From: Corynebacterium urogenitale
GTDB taxonomy: Bacteria; Actinomycetota; Actinomycetes; Mycobacteriales; Mycobacteriaceae
DNA: 64,000 nucleotides
Reading direction: 5' to 3'
NCBI RefSeq assembly: GCF_009026825.1
Contig: NZ_CP045032.1
Span: 1,302,001-1,366,000 of the forward strand
Shown here: positions 1 through 10,718 of the stretch, in pieces
How the letters are laid out: each line of letters begins with the position of its first letter
Position numbering within the stretch: position 1 is the stretch's first letter
Translations under genes and position numbers: made by a program
Notes under the pieces: model-generated
What the model saw: the letters and a program-made list of their open reading frames with translations, nothing else
The model's database searches: none
Told to the model about the DNA's origin: nothing

Positions 1-868
1 CCGGACCTGCGAGGTCGTCAAGGTTACGACTCGTCATCGTTGCCACTGCTTTCACGTGACCGACGTTCTCGGCAATGAGAACCACAATGACAGGCAGCGT
101 CACAGCGATCGCTGCGAGGTTAAACTCGGGCGTCGCAAAGTGGGGTGCACCCAGCCACTGCGCATCGCCCACGGTTTTCATAGATTCTTCGGACAGTCCG
201 CCATAAAGATAGGCAAAGCCCCACCCGACGAGCACGCCGAGCAGAATTCCGAGGCGCGAGACCATCCCCCGACCGGCAACGGTGAAGACAACGATCGCCA
301 CGAGCGTGACGAAAGCGATGAGGGGCTGTGCCTGAAAATTACTCGTGGCGGTGGGCGCTAGGTTCAAGCCGATCAAGGCTACAATCGCGCCGGTAACCGC
401 CGGCGGCATGACCGCATCGATGACCTTTCGGCCAGCCAGCGTCACAATAATGCCGATGACCGTAAGCAACATGCCAGCGGCAAGAATGCCACCGAGCTGA
501 GCTGCGAAGCCGTGCGCCTGGGAGGCTGTCAACGGAGCGATAAAAGCGAAAGAGCTGCCAAGATAGGACGGCAGTCGATTGCGCGTTACGAGAAGGAAGA
601 GGATGGTGCCCAATCCGGTAAACAACAGGGTGGTGTTGACCGGAAACCCGGTGATGGTAGGCACCAACAATGTCGCTCCGAACATGGCAACAACATGCTG
701 CATGCCGATCCCGATAGTGCGGGGCCAGCTGAGGCGCTCCTCCGGCGCGACGACTTGACCGGGGGCAATCGACCGGCCATCCCCGTGGAGAGACCAGCCA
801 AAGAAACGGCCTCTTTGTACTGCCAGCGCCTCATTGGGCTCAGATTTTGAAACGTCAGAATTGCTCAC
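1..868 (-). CDS. NCS2 family uracil/xanthine permease (3' end outside window)
   Basis: Inner-membrane nucleobase:proton symporter for uracil or xanthine uptake. Reading the reverse strand from a GTG at 868 gives 289 residues without a stop. A hydrophilic N-terminus of about 50 residues is followed by repeated membrane segments; the first contains IGMQHVVAMFGATLLVP, the hallmark opening of NCS2 uracil permeases, and later VMPPAVTGAIVALIGLNLAP, also family-typical. The gene runs off the window, so the C-terminal third is unseen. An in-frame GTG and TTG lie two and three codons upstream, so the exact start is uncertain; no clear Shine-Dalgarno (SD) sequence is visible. It lies 30 bases downstream of hflX on the same strand. 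Substrate (uracil versus xanthine) is not resolvable here. Confidence 0.85.
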   Translation of the reverse strand, partial: MSNSDVSKSEPNEALAVQRGRFFGWSLHGDGRSIAPGQVVAPEERLSWPRTIGIGMQHVVAMFGATLLVPTITGFPVNTTLLFTGLGTILFLLVTRNRLPSYLGSSFAFIAPLTASQAHGFAAQLGGILAAGMLLTVIGIIVTLAGRKVIDAVMPPAVTGAIVALIGLNLAPTATSNFQAQPLIAFVTLVAIVVFTVAGRGMVSRLGILLGVLVGWGFAYLYGGLSEESMKTVGDAQWLGAPHFATPEFNLAAIAVTLPVIVVLIAENVGHVKAVATMTSRNLDDLAGP

Positions 869-898
869 GGACACCAATTATTGCCCATACGCACTGAC

Positions 899-2380
899 TT
901 ACACCACAAATTCTGCTAGCTCTGCAGCGACAGAGGTCGGCAATCGCACCTCGAGGACAGTTCCAGCGGCATCATACTGTTCGTCAATAATCGTTCCTAG
1001 CTGGTGAATTCGCGCTACGACCTCTCCACGTGTGAACGGTATGTGAAGTTTGACGTGCGAGTCTAGGCTATTGAGGAAAACCTCCAGACGCGTCTCTAAT
1101 TCTTCAATGCCTTCACCCGTATGAGCAGAGACGAAGACCACATCATCCAGACGGTGTCGCAACTCCGCGAGAACCAGCGGATCGGCGCTATCGATTTTGT
1201 TGACAACAAGGATCTCTGGCGGCGCGGGAGTTCCCGTTTCCTCGACGATGTCCCCAATCACCTTATTCACCGCCGCGATCTGTTCCATCGGGAATGGATC
1301 CGAACCATCGACGACGTGTAGGACCACGTCCGCTGCGAGAACTTCCTCCAGCGTCGAGCGGAACGCTTCCACCAACTGTGTCGGCAGGTGGCGGACGAAG
1401 CCGACCGTATCGGTGAACACGACAGCGCGTCCATCGCGAAGATTCGCGCGCCGAGTGGTCGGATCCAGTGTCGCAAATAGCGCATCCTCCACCAGAACTC
1501 CGGCACCCGTCAACGCATTAATGAGGGAAGACTTGCCTGCATTGGTGTAGCCAGCTATGGCCACCTGGGGGATTGCCGAGGCATCGCGGCGCTCGCGCTT
1601 AATCTCGCGGGAGGTCTTCATTCCCGCAATCTCCTTACGCAACTTCGCCATGTCCGAACGTAAACGTCGACGGTCAGCTTCAATTTTGGTCTCACCCGGA
1701 CCGCGCAGCCCCACACCACCATTCGAGCCAGCACGACCACCCGCCTGGCGCGACAGGGCTCCGCCCCACCCGCGCACTCGGGTGATGAGGTACTCCATCT
1801 GGGCAAGTGCTACTTGAGCCTTACCTTCTTTGGATTTAGCGTGTTGCGCAAAGATATCCAAGATCAGCATCGTTCGGTCGATGACTTTCACATCGAGCGC
1901 CTTTTCCAGAGCAATCATTTGGCCAGGGCTCAATTCGCCATCGCAGATCACGGTATCCGCCCCTGTTTCCGTGACGATACTCTTGAGCTCATCGACCTTG
2001 CCGGAGCCAATGTAAGTGCCCGAGTCCGGCTTGTCCCGCTTCTGGTAGATCATGTCAGCGATTTCCGAACCGGCTGTCGTTGCCAACGCTGCCAGCTCCT
2101 CGAGGCGGGCTTCAATCTGGGCCACAGTGCCCTCCGTCCACACGCCCACGAGGACGACCTTTTCGAGGCGCAGTTTTCGGTACTCCACGTCGTAGCCATC
2201 AGACTGCTCATCCGTGTATTGACTGGTACCGCGCGTCAATCGTCGCAAACTGGAGCGAGCTTCCAGATCCATCTCACCAACAGTCGGTTGGTGTCCCCCC
2301 GCTAATTTCTGTGGCCCGGACGCGCCCTCCGTGGCTGCGGCATATTCATCGTCGTTGCGGTGCTGAATTTCTTTGGTCAT
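899..2380 (-). CDS. hflX: GTPase HflX
   Basis: Ribosome-associated GTPase that in other bacteria splits or rescues stalled ribosomes. The 493-residue product has an N-terminal HflX domain (about 70-270) with the glycine-rich linker [19 protein letters not shown], then a G domain with P-loop GYTNAGKSS (277-285), G3 DTVG (324-327) and G4 NKID (394-397). It is longer than the E. coli protein because of an acidic N-terminal tail of about 65 residues, common in actinobacteria. It is divergent from the hypothetical gene at 2442, with about 60 bases between them. The same neighbourhood (dapF, miaA, miaB) is conserved in mycobacteria and corynebacteria. Confidence 0.95.
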   Translation of the reverse strand: MTKEIQHRNDDEYAAATEGASGPQKLAGGHQPTVGEMDLEARSSLRRLTRGTSQYTDEQSDGYDVEYRKLRLEKVVLVGVWTEGTVAQIEARLEELAALATTAGSEIADMIYQKRDKPDSGTYIGSGKVDELKSIVTETGADTVICDGELSPGQMIALEKALDVKVIDRTMLILDIFAQHAKSKEGKAQVALAQMEYLITRVRGWGGALSRQAGGRAGSNGGVGLRGPGETKIEADRRRLRSDMAKLRKEIAGMKTSREIKRERRDASAIPQVAIAGYTNAGKSSLINALTGAGVLVEDALFATLDPTTRRANLRDGRAVVFTDTVGFVRHLPTQLVEAFRSTLEEVLAADVVLHVVDGSDPFPMEQIAAVNKVIGDIVEETGTPAPPEILVVNKIDSADPLVLAELRHRLDDVVFVSAHTGEGIEELETRLEVFLNSLDSHVKLHIPFTRGEVVARIHQLGTIIDEQYDAAGTVLEVRLPTSVAAELAEFVV

Positions 2381-2441
2381 TACTTCACTTTTCTACACTT
2401 TCACCTGCGTAAAAGAAAAACCGCGGGCGGGGTTGGTTAGC

Positions 2442-3251
2442 ATGGAGGGCATGATCCCTGAACTCCGTAGCGTTGGTTTAGATTTTCAGAAATGGCAGGA
2501 TGCCCTCGAGGCCGCCTACGCCTCTGGGCGCTTGACAGTGTCCGGAGAGGTTCGTGACGGCCAGGTTCTGCAATACGACGACCCGGCCGGATCCCGCCTG
2601 GTCGTACTCGCCGTTCCGCCCTACGGATCCTTCGCCAGTTACGCAGGTGGCGTGGAGACTAGTGCCCACATCAGCATGATCAATGACATCGTGGGCGTGC
2701 TGGACATCGTGGAAGACAACCCGATGCTTCAGGTGTCGGGTCAGCAAGCTCCTATCATCAGCTCACTGACTGCGACCGTCGCGCAAGGCCCCATGCTGGC
2801 CGATGGAGAACCTCTGGAATATCAACCGGTACAGGTCACCGCACTGGCCACGGATGTCAAGGTTTACGCAAACGCGACGGAGTACGCCAAAGACGGTGGC
2901 CTCAAGGTTGGTATCGTTGATTCTCAGGGAATTAAGGACATGAACTCCGGTGCTGTCTCTCCCCACGCGACCGCAACTATCGCGGTGGAAGCCGTGAGCT
3001 TCGCGAAGAAGACGACGGAACTTACTGGCCAAAAGTTCTGGGTCTGCACTGTCCGCTCCCCGTTCGATTTTAGTGTCGTCGTCCCTGCAGAACAGATCAA
3101 TGTGGCAGAGGCGACGATGGATGGCTCATCCCTGCCAGCTGGAGCAGTGATCGCAGGTACTGTCCAGTTCACTGCCGGTGCTGTGGACCCCGCTTCCTGC
3201 TCCTCCGGAGGCGGTTGTGGCTCAGGAGCTTGCGGCTGCGGAGGGCACTAG
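2442..3251 (+). CDS. Hypothetical protein with Cys/Gly-rich C-terminal tail
   Basis: A 269-residue protein of unknown function. I chose ATG 2442; ATG 2451 is possible, and the reading frame extends upstream to 2373 but that would overlap the hflX control region. No membrane segment or signal peptide is apparent. The body is mixed alpha/beta in character. The last 17 residues are a cysteine- and glycine-rich tail ([17 protein letters not shown]) with four cysteines and a terminal histidine, suggestive of metal or cluster binding. A comparable tail ends MiaB at 7291. It converges on dapF with 17 bases between the stops. Function not assigned. Confidence 0.8.
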   Translation: MEGMIPELRSVGLDFQKWQDALEAAYASGRLTVSGEVRDGQVLQYDDPAGSRLVVLAVPPYGSFASYAGGVETSAHISMINDIVGVLDIVEDNPMLQVSGQQAPIISSLTATVAQGPMLADGEPLEYQPVQVTALATDVKVYANATEYAKDGGLKVGIVDSQGIKDMNSGAVSPHATATIAVEAVSFAKKTTELTGQKFWVCTVRSPFDFSVVVPAEQINVAEATMDGSSLPAGAVIAGTVQFTAGAVDPASCSSGGGCGSGACGCGGH

Positions 3252-3268
3252 CGCACACGCCGCAGCGT

Positions 3269-4165
3269 TCAGAGATAGTGCGTGCCTTCGGCGACGATCT
3301 CGGATGGCCCCTTGAGTACTGAGCCTTCCTCGCTCACAGTCACGTCAACCTGTCCACCTGGGACGTTCACACGCACAGTGCCGGTTGCTCGCCCAGCATC
3401 AGCCAGCGCAGCAACAGTGGCTGCAACAGTGCCAGTCCCGCAGGAACGAGTTTCTCCCACTCCCCGCTCGTGCACACGCATGTGCACCTCACCTGCGGAC
3501 AAAGGGGTGACGACCTCGAGATTGACACCGTGTGGAAAGAATGATTCATCCCACGTCACAGCCTGTTCAATAGGCAGTTGCGCGAGCTTTTCGGCAGTCA
3601 AGTCCGGCACCACCGATGCCAAGTGTGGGTTGCCCATGTCCACTGCGAGTCCGGCGAGCTTCACAGCATCGCCACCCACCTGGGCGGTGGAGAGGCCTAA
3701 AACTTCTGGTGCCCCCATTTCTACACTGACCGTCGCGAACAGTGCGTCACATTCATGGATGGTGACTTCCTTGCGTCCGCCGCGCGTGCCCACGCCGAAT
3801 GTCCCTCCCGGTGCAACCTCCACGAATCCCTGGGTCACACATGCATGAGCGAAAACTCGAACTCCGTTGCCACACATTTCGGCGATCGAGCCATCAGCAT
3901 TGCGGTAGTCCATGAACCATTCCTCGGATTGAACTCCCGCAGGCAGCTCGCTGAGAACCCCGGATGCTTGCAGTGCGGCGGCCGTAGCGATGCGGATTAC
4001 TCCATCACCACCAATACCCGCCCTCCGGTCGGCAATGCGTTGGACGCGGTCGGCAGTGAGTTCGACCTCTGCCTGTGGATCGATGAGGAGCACGAAATCA
4101 TTTTCTGTCCCGTGTCCTTTAAGGAAACGAATGCCGGTCTTCGCGTAATTGTCCATGCTCGCCAT
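3269..4165 (-). CDS. dapF: Diaminopimelate epimerase
   Basis: Converts LL- to meso-diaminopimelate in the lysine and peptidoglycan pathway; cytosolic. The 298-residue product has the two catalytic cysteines in their signature contexts: Cys98 in AEMCGNGVRVF and Cys242 in GETRSCGTGTVA. Start is ATG 4165; ATG 4156 is also in frame. It lies 8 bases downstream of miaA on the same strand, an arrangement shared with mycobacteria. dapA and dapB of the same pathway lie about 23-25 kb away in this window. Confidence 0.96.
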   Translation of the reverse strand: MASMDNYAKTGIRFLKGHGTENDFVLLIDPQAEVELTADRVQRIADRRAGIGGDGVIRIATAAALQASGVLSELPAGVQSEEWFMDYRNADGSIAEMCGNGVRVFAHACVTQGFVEVAPGGTFGVGTRGGRKEVTIHECDALFATVSVEMGAPEVLGLSTAQVGGDAVKLAGLAVDMGNPHLASVVPDLTAEKLAQLPIEQAVTWDESFFPHGVNLEVVTPLSAGEVHMRVHERGVGETRSCGTGTVAATVAALADAGRATGTVRVNVPGGQVDVTVSEEGSVLKGPSEIVAEGTHYL

Positions 4166-4173
4166 CCTAGCGC

Positions 4174-5112
4174 TCAGCGCTCGCGGGCAATGGCGACAAC
4201 CTGGTCCAGAACATCCTCGGCAGTGGCATCGACCCAGCGTATCCTGTGATCCCTACGAAACCAGCTGCGCTGCCGACGCGCGTATCGCCTTGTTCCTGTG
4301 ATTGTTTGTTCCTGAGCCTGCTCGAGTGTGAGGCTACCTGCGAGGTGATCCAGCACCTGTGCGTATCCGATAGCCTGGCCAGCGGTGGAATCGCGCGTGA
4401 GGCCCTGGTCGCACAAAGCATCCACCTCCGCAACCAGTCCCTGGTGGAACATCAAGTCCACTCGTTGTTCCAATCGCGGATTGAGCCATTCGGCCGGCGC
4501 GTGCAGCCCAATCATCGTAGTGCCCCATCGCGTTGGCCTGTCCTTCGGCGGTTGCGAAGCTGCGAATGGCTTACCTGTCAGTTCGATGACTTCCAAGGCA
4601 CGAACGGTACGGCGGGGGTCCCTCTTCTCAATGATGGCCGCTGCCTGCGGGTCTACTGTGGTGAGGTGTGCGTGAAGTTTTTCGACGCCAACTCGCGCCA
4701 ATTCTGCTTCCCATTTGGAGCGAACAGCAGCGTCGGTTGGAGGAAATTCCCATTCGTCGAGGAGAGATTGAACGTACATCATCGAACCACCGACGATGAC
4801 AGGAGTTTTGCCACGCTGCATGATTTCCTGCACGGTACTCACAGCGCGGGCCACGTATTCAGCCACACTTGCTGGCTGAGTCACATCCCAGATATCCAGA
4901 AGGTGGTGCGGAATCCCCTCGCGTTCCGCTTCCGGGAGTTTCGCCGTCCCTATATCCATGCCCCGGTAGAGCTGCATCGAATCCACGTTAACCACTTCTC
5001 CATCGCATTCCCTGGCAACTATGAGGGAGGCTGCGGTCTTTCCGGACCCCGTCGGGCCGAGGATAGCGACGGGCCGATTGGCGGGATCGCAATGTGGGCC
5101 TGTGGAATTCAT
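4174..5112 (-). CDS. miaA: tRNA dimethylallyltransferase
   Basis: Transfers a dimethylallyl group to N6 of A37 in tRNAs reading UNN codons, the substrate later methylthiolated by MiaB (encoded 2.2 kb away). The 312-residue protein has P-loop GPTGSGKT (19-26), the DSMQLYRGMDIGTAK segment and the family motif RDPRRTVRALEV. A TAGAAT hexamer ends about 8 bases before ATG 5112 on the minus strand, which fits a leaderless transcript. dapF follows directly. Confidence 0.95.
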   Translation of the reverse strand: MNSTGPHCDPANRPVAILGPTGSGKTAASLIVARECDGEVVNVDSMQLYRGMDIGTAKLPEAEREGIPHHLLDIWDVTQPASVAEYVARAVSTVQEIMQRGKTPVIVGGSMMYVQSLLDEWEFPPTDAAVRSKWEAELARVGVEKLHAHLTTVDPQAAAIIEKRDPRRTVRALEVIELTGKPFAASQPPKDRPTRWGTTMIGLHAPAEWLNPRLEQRVDLMFHQGLVAEVDALCDQGLTRDSTAGQAIGYAQVLDHLAGSLTLEQAQEQTITGTRRYARRQRSWFRRDHRIRWVDATAEDVLDQVVAIARER

Positions 5113-5300
5113 AGGTGCCTATTCTAGGGCACGGTGGGACACCTATCTCCGGTTGACTTACCCCTTGGCCTTGGCGAGTATGCGCGGTTTGAGCGTGATC
5201 TCTGTCATAATTGTGGAATACCATTGACCTTACGCGCCATGGCAGCCGCGTCGCGCGGCACTGTGACCCCTTATCGACTGGAATTAGGAGTGCCCCAGCA
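5113..5300. promoter_or_regulatory. Divergent intergenic region miaA / DUF349 gene
   Basis: This 188-base gap separates two divergent genes. Toward miaA there is a TAGAAT hexamer close to the start codon. Toward the DUF349 gene there is TTGACT (5154-5159), then 17 bases, then GAGTAT, a plausible but weak promoter, and an AGGAG ribosome binding site at 5286-5290, ten bases before ATG 5301. No RNA gene or strong hairpin was seen. Confidence 0.4.
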
Positions 5301-6611
5301 ATGAACTCCCCGATTAAGCCTTCTTCCATGCCAAAGCCTGGCCCCAAGCCGGGTGCTCATCGGGCATCGGTGACTCCCGTGGGGCGCCCCCAGGCCAGCG
5401 ACCCGTCCAAGTTTGGTCGCGTCGATGCGGATGGAACTGCTTGGGTATTCACCGCCTCAGGTGAACGTCGCATCGGTGAGTACAAGGCAGGCAGCCCGGA
5501 GGAGGGCTTGCGCCACTTCGGGGCTCGCTACGACGATATCGCCACCGAGGTCGCTATGTTGGAGGCTCGCCTGACAAGCCACCCTGAAGAGGCCAAGCGC
5601 ATCCGCTCCGATGCGCAAGCCATCCGGGAGTCCCTCGCCACGGCTGCGGTCATCGGCGATATCGAGGCCTTGGAACAGCGGCTCAGGGGCATCTCCTCGG
5701 AATCCGAAGACGCGGAGATCCGCGTGGCCAAGGACAAAGCTTCTCGCCGTGAACAGGCCATCGCACGCAAAACCGCACTGGCGAAGGAAGCCGAGCGTAT
5801 TGGCAAGGAATCGACAGATTGGAAAGCCGCAGGAGATCGTATGCGTGCCATTCTCGAAGAATGGAAAACGATCCGCGGCATCGACCGTGCAACCGACGAT
5901 GAGCTCTGGAAGCGTTACTCCGCAGGTCGAGATGAGTTTTCCCATCGCCGTGGTGCCCATTTTGCCGAACTCGATCGACACCGTGCCGCTGCCAAGCACA
6001 AGAAGGAAGACCTCGTTGAACAGGCTGAGGCACTGCAGGATTCCACCGATTGGTCGGCTACTGCCGCTAAGTACCGCGACCTGATGAACGAGTGGAAGGC
6101 TGCCGGGCGCGCCACACGCCAAGCCGATGATCGTTTGTGGGAGCGCTTCCGTGCAGCCCAGGACAAGTTCTTCGATGCGCGAAAGGCAGACTTCGCCAAG
6201 CGTGACGCCCAGTTCGAGGACAATGCAGAGGCAAAGCAGGCGCTTTTGGACGAGTACGATGCGAAAATCGATCCGTCTCAGGGCTTGGACAAAGCGCGGG
6301 CGCAACTGCGAGAACTACAGGAGAAGTGGGAGAACATCGGTTTTGTGCCACGCGCCCGTATCCGGGAATTCGACGAGAAAATCGGGGCTCTAGAGCAGCG
6401 GGTTTCCGACGCCGCGGATGCCGAATGGCGCCGCACCGATCCCGAAACTCAGGCTCGCGTCGCCCAATTCCAGGCGAAAGTGGATGCGCTGAACGCCGAG
6501 GCGGAGGCTGCTTCTGCCGCCGGTAAAGAAGAAAAGGCGGCCGAGCTTCGCGCTCAGGCCGACCAATGGAAAGAATGGACGAAGGCTGCCGCCAACGCGG
6601 CTGGAGAATAA
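5301..6611 (+). CDS. DUF349 domain-containing protein
   Basis: A 436-residue, highly charged alpha-helical protein built from DUF349 repeats: the pattern W-K-x-(I/A)-x-x-(A/D)-x-D-x-x-L-W-(K/E)-R-(Y/F) recurs (for example TDDELWKRYSAGRDEF and ADDRLWERFRAAQDKF). The N-terminal 60 residues are Pro/Lys rich; the centre is a long predicted coiled coil. Start ATG 5301 is supported by AGGAG ten bases upstream rather than the earlier in-frame start at 5211. The family is common beside miaA/miaB in actinobacteria; its molecular role is unknown to me. Confidence 0.88.
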   Translation: MNSPIKPSSMPKPGPKPGAHRASVTPVGRPQASDPSKFGRVDADGTAWVFTASGERRIGEYKAGSPEEGLRHFGARYDDIATEVAMLEARLTSHPEEAKRIRSDAQAIRESLATAAVIGDIEALEQRLRGISSESEDAEIRVAKDKASRREQAIARKTALAKEAERIGKESTDWKAAGDRMRAILEEWKTIRGIDRATDDELWKRYSAGRDEFSHRRGAHFAELDRHRAAAKHKKEDLVEQAEALQDSTDWSATAAKYRDLMNEWKAAGRATRQADDRLWERFRAAQDKFFDARKADFAKRDAQFEDNAEAKQALLDEYDAKIDPSQGLDKARAQLRELQEKWENIGFVPRARIREFDEKIGALEQRVSDAADAEWRRTDPETQARVAQFQAKVDALNAEAEAASAAGKEEKAAELRAQADQWKEWTKAAANAAGE

Positions 6612-6623
6612 GCCTCGCAATCC

Positions 6624-7301
6624 CTAGGCGCCGCTCTCCTCACGGCGGCGACGCCTTTCGCGGGCGCGCGCACGTCGATCATCCACAAGCTCATCGGTGG
6701 AGGTACGCTCCACCAAACCAGTACGTAGCCTTTGCTGAGCCATCTGGCTTTCCGCATCCCTATGAGCCTCTTCACGGCGAGCCTTAGCCAGCGCCCGCTG
6801 CAGAGGATTCTTCCGGAACAACGTCACGCTCATCGTGAGGAAAATCAAGGTCATACCGATCTCGCCAATGATGAGTCCATAGGCGGGTCCTTCGCCTACA
6901 GATGTCACAGGACGGGTCTGGCACATCCAGATTGCGAACACGCCGTACCACCAGCCCACTCCAGCAAAAGCCCAGTTAAACCACGCGACGATCCATGAAC
7001 GACTGACGATGGTTCCCACGACGAGGAGTACACCGCCCAGCAGAGCCAGCCAGGTGTAGATCTGTTCTGGCTTGGTTGTATCGAACTGCTCCGCACGCGG
7101 GGTATAGAACAGCACGTCGTAGCCAAATACCTGCCCCGAGTGCGGCAGGAAGTAGCTCATGAGTACGGCAAACAAACCCACTGCCAACGGCACAAGGCCT
7201 GCGCGGTAGTCCACTTCCCTACCCGCTTTTCGCTCAGCTTCGGCGAGGTTACCGCGATACTGAGCCAACACGTCCTCGGTGGTGTTCTTCTTAGGCGTCA
7301 C
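6624..7301 (-). CDS. Conserved four-helix membrane protein (Rv2732c-like)
   Basis: A 225-residue membrane protein. Start GTG 7301 is supported by AGGAGG eight bases upstream; the gene overlaps the end of miaB by 11 bases, so the two are probably translationally coupled. Roughly four hydrophobic segments lie between residues 35 and 165, followed by a highly charged cytoplasmic tail ending in an [10 protein letters not shown] stretch. The position directly after miaB matches Rv2732c of M. tuberculosis (recalled, not searched). Function unknown. Confidence 0.8.
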   Translation of the reverse strand: MTPKKNTTEDVLAQYRGNLAEAERKAGREVDYRAGLVPLAVGLFAVLMSYFLPHSGQVFGYDVLFYTPRAEQFDTTKPEQIYTWLALLGGVLLVVGTIVSRSWIVAWFNWAFAGVGWWYGVFAIWMCQTRPVTSVGEGPAYGLIIGEIGMTLIFLTMSVTLFRKNPLQRALAKARREEAHRDAESQMAQQRLRTGLVERTSTDELVDDRRARARERRRRREESGA

Positions 7302-8910
7302 AGCCACATCCTCCTGCTCCGCAGGCATCAGCTGCCGGTGCGGTCGCATTAGCCTTGTCATTAGTTCGCAGCGTCGGCAGTCCCAATCCAACACCCACTG
7401 GTGCGGTGGTGGGCACCTTGCCAGCGGCACTATGGTCGCCTGCCTTCGTCTTGCGGTGGTACAGGACGCCTGAATCAGCGATCATGTAGTGCGCGGCAGC
7501 ATCCGTGACCACGACCTCTACAATATCTCCAGCACGAATCCCGTCGACTGCGGGAGCGTCCGCAGGAGCGCCGAGGCCTTCGGAATTCGAGTACTCGGGA
7601 GCCCATGCCGGCATAAAGTGCACCAAACGCCCATCCCGGGAGCGGCCGGTAAAGCGGTGTGTCCGGTCATTTTTGCGCCCACCATCGGCCTGCACCAGAA
7701 GTTCCTGCCGAGTGCCAATGAGCTTCTGGTTTTCCTCCTTGGAAATGCGCTCTTGCAATTCAAGGAGCCGTTCGTAACGGTCCTGCACGATGGCTTTGGG
7801 AACTTGATTTTCCATGTCCGCAGCGGGCGTTCCCGGACGCGGCGAGTACTGGAAGGTGTATGCAGAGGTGAACCGCGCCCGCTCTACAACGTCCATCGTG
7901 GCCTGGAAATCCTCTTCCGTTTCGCCCGGGAAGCCCACAATAATGTCAGTTGTGATCGCTGCGTGAGGAATTCTTTCACGCACCTTATCTAAAATTCCAA
8001 GGAACTTCTTCGAGCGATAGGAGCGCTTCATGTCCTTGAGCACTTTGTCGGAACCAGACTGCAGGGGCATGTGCAGCTGCGGGCACACCACACTAGTTTC
8101 GGCCATCGCGTCAATGACATCATCGGTAAATTCCGCCGGGTGTGGGCTAGTGAATCGCAGCCGCTCGAGGCCCTCAATGTCGCCGCAGGCCCGCAGTAGC
8201 TTGGCGAAAGCCCCGCGGTCGCGCTCCAGTGAAGGATCCGAGAAGTTCACTCCGTAGGCATTCACGTTCTGCCCCAGCAAGGTGACCTCACACACACCCT
8301 GATCTACCAGCGCTTTCACTTCGGAGAGCACATCGCCTGGGCGTCGATCTTGTTCCTTTCCACGCAGGGAGGGAACGATGCAGAACGTGCAGGTGTTATT
8401 GCATCCGACAGAGACGGAAACCCAGCCGGCGTACGCGGATTCACGCTTGGCCGGAAGCACCGAGGGGAATTGTTCGAGTGCATCGACAATCTCCACCTGG
8501 GCCTGTTCATTGTGCGCCGCGCGTTGCAGTAGCGTCGGCAGACTACCGATATTGTGCGTACCGAAGACCACGTCCACCCACGGGGCCTTCTTCACCACCG
8601 TGTCCTTGTCTTTTTGCGCCATACATCCGCCGACCGCGATCTGCATGCCAGGATGCTGGTCCTTGATTCCCTTCATCTGGCCCAAGGTGCCGTAGAGGCG
8701 ATTGTCGGCATTTTCACGCACGGCGCAGGTGTTGAAGACCACGACATCAGGAGTCTGTCCTTCGGCAACCGGCGTATACCCGGAGTCCTCCAGCAAACCG
8801 GAGAGGCGCTCGGAGTCATGCACGTTCATCTGGCAACCGAATGTGCGCACTTCGTAAGTGCGCTGCGGATTCGTGTTGTCAGAACTCGGGGTAGAAATCG
8901 TCTGTGTCAC
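7291..8910 (-). CDS. miaB: tRNA-2-methylthio-N6-dimethylallyladenosine synthase
   Basis: Radical-SAM methylthiotransferase that adds the 2-methylthio group to i6A37 made by MiaA. The 539-residue protein shows the N-terminal auxiliary-cluster cysteines Cys26, Cys62 and Cys96, the radical SAM triad Cys170-x3-Cys174-x2-Cys177 (CNNTCTFC), and a C-terminal TRAM domain. It is longer than E. coli MiaB, with an Ala-rich extension ending in a Cys/Gly tail ([10 protein letters not shown]). The membrane protein gene at 6624 overlaps its 3' end. Confidence 0.96.
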   Translation of the reverse strand: MTQTISTPSSDNTNPQRTYEVRTFGCQMNVHDSERLSGLLEDSGYTPVAEGQTPDVVVFNTCAVRENADNRLYGTLGQMKGIKDQHPGMQIAVGGCMAQKDKDTVVKKAPWVDVVFGTHNIGSLPTLLQRAAHNEQAQVEIVDALEQFPSVLPAKRESAYAGWVSVSVGCNNTCTFCIVPSLRGKEQDRRPGDVLSEVKALVDQGVCEVTLLGQNVNAYGVNFSDPSLERDRGAFAKLLRACGDIEGLERLRFTSPHPAEFTDDVIDAMAETSVVCPQLHMPLQSGSDKVLKDMKRSYRSKKFLGILDKVRERIPHAAITTDIIVGFPGETEEDFQATMDVVERARFTSAYTFQYSPRPGTPAADMENQVPKAIVQDRYERLLELQERISKEENQKLIGTRQELLVQADGGRKNDRTHRFTGRSRDGRLVHFMPAWAPEYSNSEGLGAPADAPAVDGIRAGDIVEVVVTDAAAHYMIADSGVLYHRKTKAGDHSAAGKVPTTAPVGVGLGLPTLRTNDKANATAPAADACGAGGCGCDA

Positions 8911-9005
8911 GCAGACTGATCCTACAGGCGCTGAAAGAGTATCGAAAACTGCCTTTCACATCGCTGTTATAGGAATGTGACGCCCCTCGCAGTAATCTTT
9001 GATTC

Positions 9006-9761
9006 ATGACAGATAACACACCCACCAACTCGATGATCTCGATCCGAGGTGTAAACAAGCACTTCGGCGACTACCACGCTCTGCGTGACATCAACCTGGA
9101 AATTCCAAAGGGGCAGGTCGTGGTGCTTCTGGGACCATCCGGCTCCGGCAAGTCGACCCTGTGCCGAACCATCAACCGACTCGAGACAATCGACGAGGGT
9201 GAAATCCGCATCGGCGGCAAGCTACTCCCCGAGGAAGGAAAGGACCTGGCCAAGCTTCGCGCGGAGGTCGGCATGGTCTTCCAATCCTTCAACTTGTTCA
9301 GCCACATGACTATTCAGGACAACGTGACGCTGGCTCCTGTGAAGGTTCGTAAGCAGTCGAAGGCAGACGCGAAGAAGCGCGCCATGGAACTTCTCGATCG
9401 CGTCGGGATCGCTCATCAGGCGGAAAAGTACCCGGCACAGCTTTCCGGCGGTCAGCAGCAGCGCGTCGCTATCGCCCGTGCCCTGGCGATGGATCCAAAG
9501 GTCATGCTTTTCGATGAGCCCACCTCCGCCCTCGATCCGGAGATGATCAATGAGGTTCTCGACGTAATGGCCGACCTCGCAAAATCCGGTATGACCATGG
9601 TCTGTGTGACTCACGAGATGGGCTTTGCCCGCAAGGTTGCCGATCGCATCCTGTTCATGGCTGATGGAACCATAGTTGAGGACACCGCCCCAGAGTCCTT
9701 CTTCTCCAACCCAGAATCCGATCGAGCCAAGGACTTCCTCAGCAAGATCCTGGGCCACTGA
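9006..9761 (+). CDS. gluA: Glutamate ABC importer, ATP-binding protein
   Basis: ATPase of the polar amino-acid importer; energises glutamate uptake by GluC/GluD. The 251-residue protein has Walker [10 protein letters not shown] (43-51), signature LSGGQ (146-150) and Walker B VMLFDE (166-171). First gene of gluABCD; gluB follows after 36 bases. A TAATCT hexamer at 8993-8998 ends seven bases before ATG 9006, so a leaderless transcript is plausible. Confidence 0.95.
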   Translation: MTDNTPTNSMISIRGVNKHFGDYHALRDINLEIPKGQVVVLLGPSGSGKSTLCRTINRLETIDEGEIRIGGKLLPEEGKDLAKLRAEVGMVFQSFNLFSHMTIQDNVTLAPVKVRKQSKADAKKRAMELLDRVGIAHQAEKYPAQLSGGQQQRVAIARALAMDPKVMLFDEPTSALDPEMINEVLDVMADLAKSGMTMVCVTHEMGFARKVADRILFMADGTIVEDTAPESFFSNPESDRAKDFLSKILGH

Positions 9762-9797
9762 TCAGAGGCATGTGAGAGCATAAAGGACACCAACACC

Positions 9798-10700
9798 ATG
9801 AACACTTTTCGACGCTCTACAGGCGCACAACATGCGCTGCGACGTCTTACCGGCGCCCTTCTGGCAGTATTCGCCGTGGCATCGCTGTCTGCTTGCGGGA
9901 GCAACGAGGCACGTAGTTTGCTTGGTTCGATTGAGTCTGGACAGGTCATCTTGGGTACCAAATTCGATCAGCCGGGTTTGGGTGTACGCACCCCTGAGAA
10001 GGATTTCCAAGGAGTAGACACAGACGTCGCTCGATACGTCGTCAACTACATCGCCGATAAGAAGGGATGGGAAGAGCCAGCACTGACGTGGCGCGAAACC
10101 CCGTCCGCTCAGCGCGAGACACTGATCAACAACGGCGAGGTCGATATGATCGCCGCAACCTATTCCATCAGCGCATCCCGCCTGCGCTCCGTCGATTTCG
10201 CAGGCCCCTACCTGGTGACTCACCAAGCTCTCCTCGTCCGCGAGGACAGCAAGATCCAAGGATTGCAGGATATGGGTGCGGACACCAAGCTGTGCTCCGT
10301 GACTGGTTCTACTCCTGCGCAGAAGATCAAGGATGCGCTACCGGAGGTTCAGCTTCAAGAATTCGACACGTACTCAGCCTGCGTGGAAGCCCTCTCCCGC
10401 GGCAAGGTTGACGCGATGACCACGGATGCCACAATTCTCGCCGGCTTCGCTGAACAATACGAGGGACAGATGCGTGTCGTCGAGATGAAGCAGGAAGACG
10501 GTTCTTATTGGACGAATGAGAACTACGGCATCGGTATGGCAAAGGGCCAGGAAGAGGCGGTCAAACTCGTCAACGAAGCTCTGAACGAGATGCACGATTC
10601 TGGCGAGTATGCCCGAATCATGGAAGCAAACCTCGGTAATGCCATCGCCCCAGGAGATAAGCCAGCCATCGGCGACCTCTCCTTCACCGAAGAGAGTTAG
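9798..10700 (+). CDS. gluB: Glutamate-binding lipoprotein of the ABC importer
   Basis: Extracytoplasmic solute-binding protein that delivers glutamate to GluCD. The 300-residue precursor has a signal peptide ending in lipobox LSAC with Cys33 as the lipidation site, followed by a SBP_bac_3 domain (motifs DTDVARYVVNYIA and AATYSISASRLRSVDFAGPY). Second gene of the gluABCD operon. Confidence 0.95.
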   Translation: MNTFRRSTGAQHALRRLTGALLAVFAVASLSACGSNEARSLLGSIESGQVILGTKFDQPGLGVRTPEKDFQGVDTDVARYVVNYIADKKGWEEPALTWRETPSAQRETLINNGEVDMIAATYSISASRLRSVDFAGPYLVTHQALLVREDSKIQGLQDMGADTKLCSVTGSTPAQKIKDALPEVQLQEFDTYSACVEALSRGKVDAMTTDATILAGFAEQYEGQMRVVEMKQEDGSYWTNENYGIGMAKGQEEAVKLVNEALNEMHDSGEYARIMEANLGNAIAPGDKPAIGDLSFTEES

Positions 10701-10718
10701 AAAGGAGGGACAACAACA

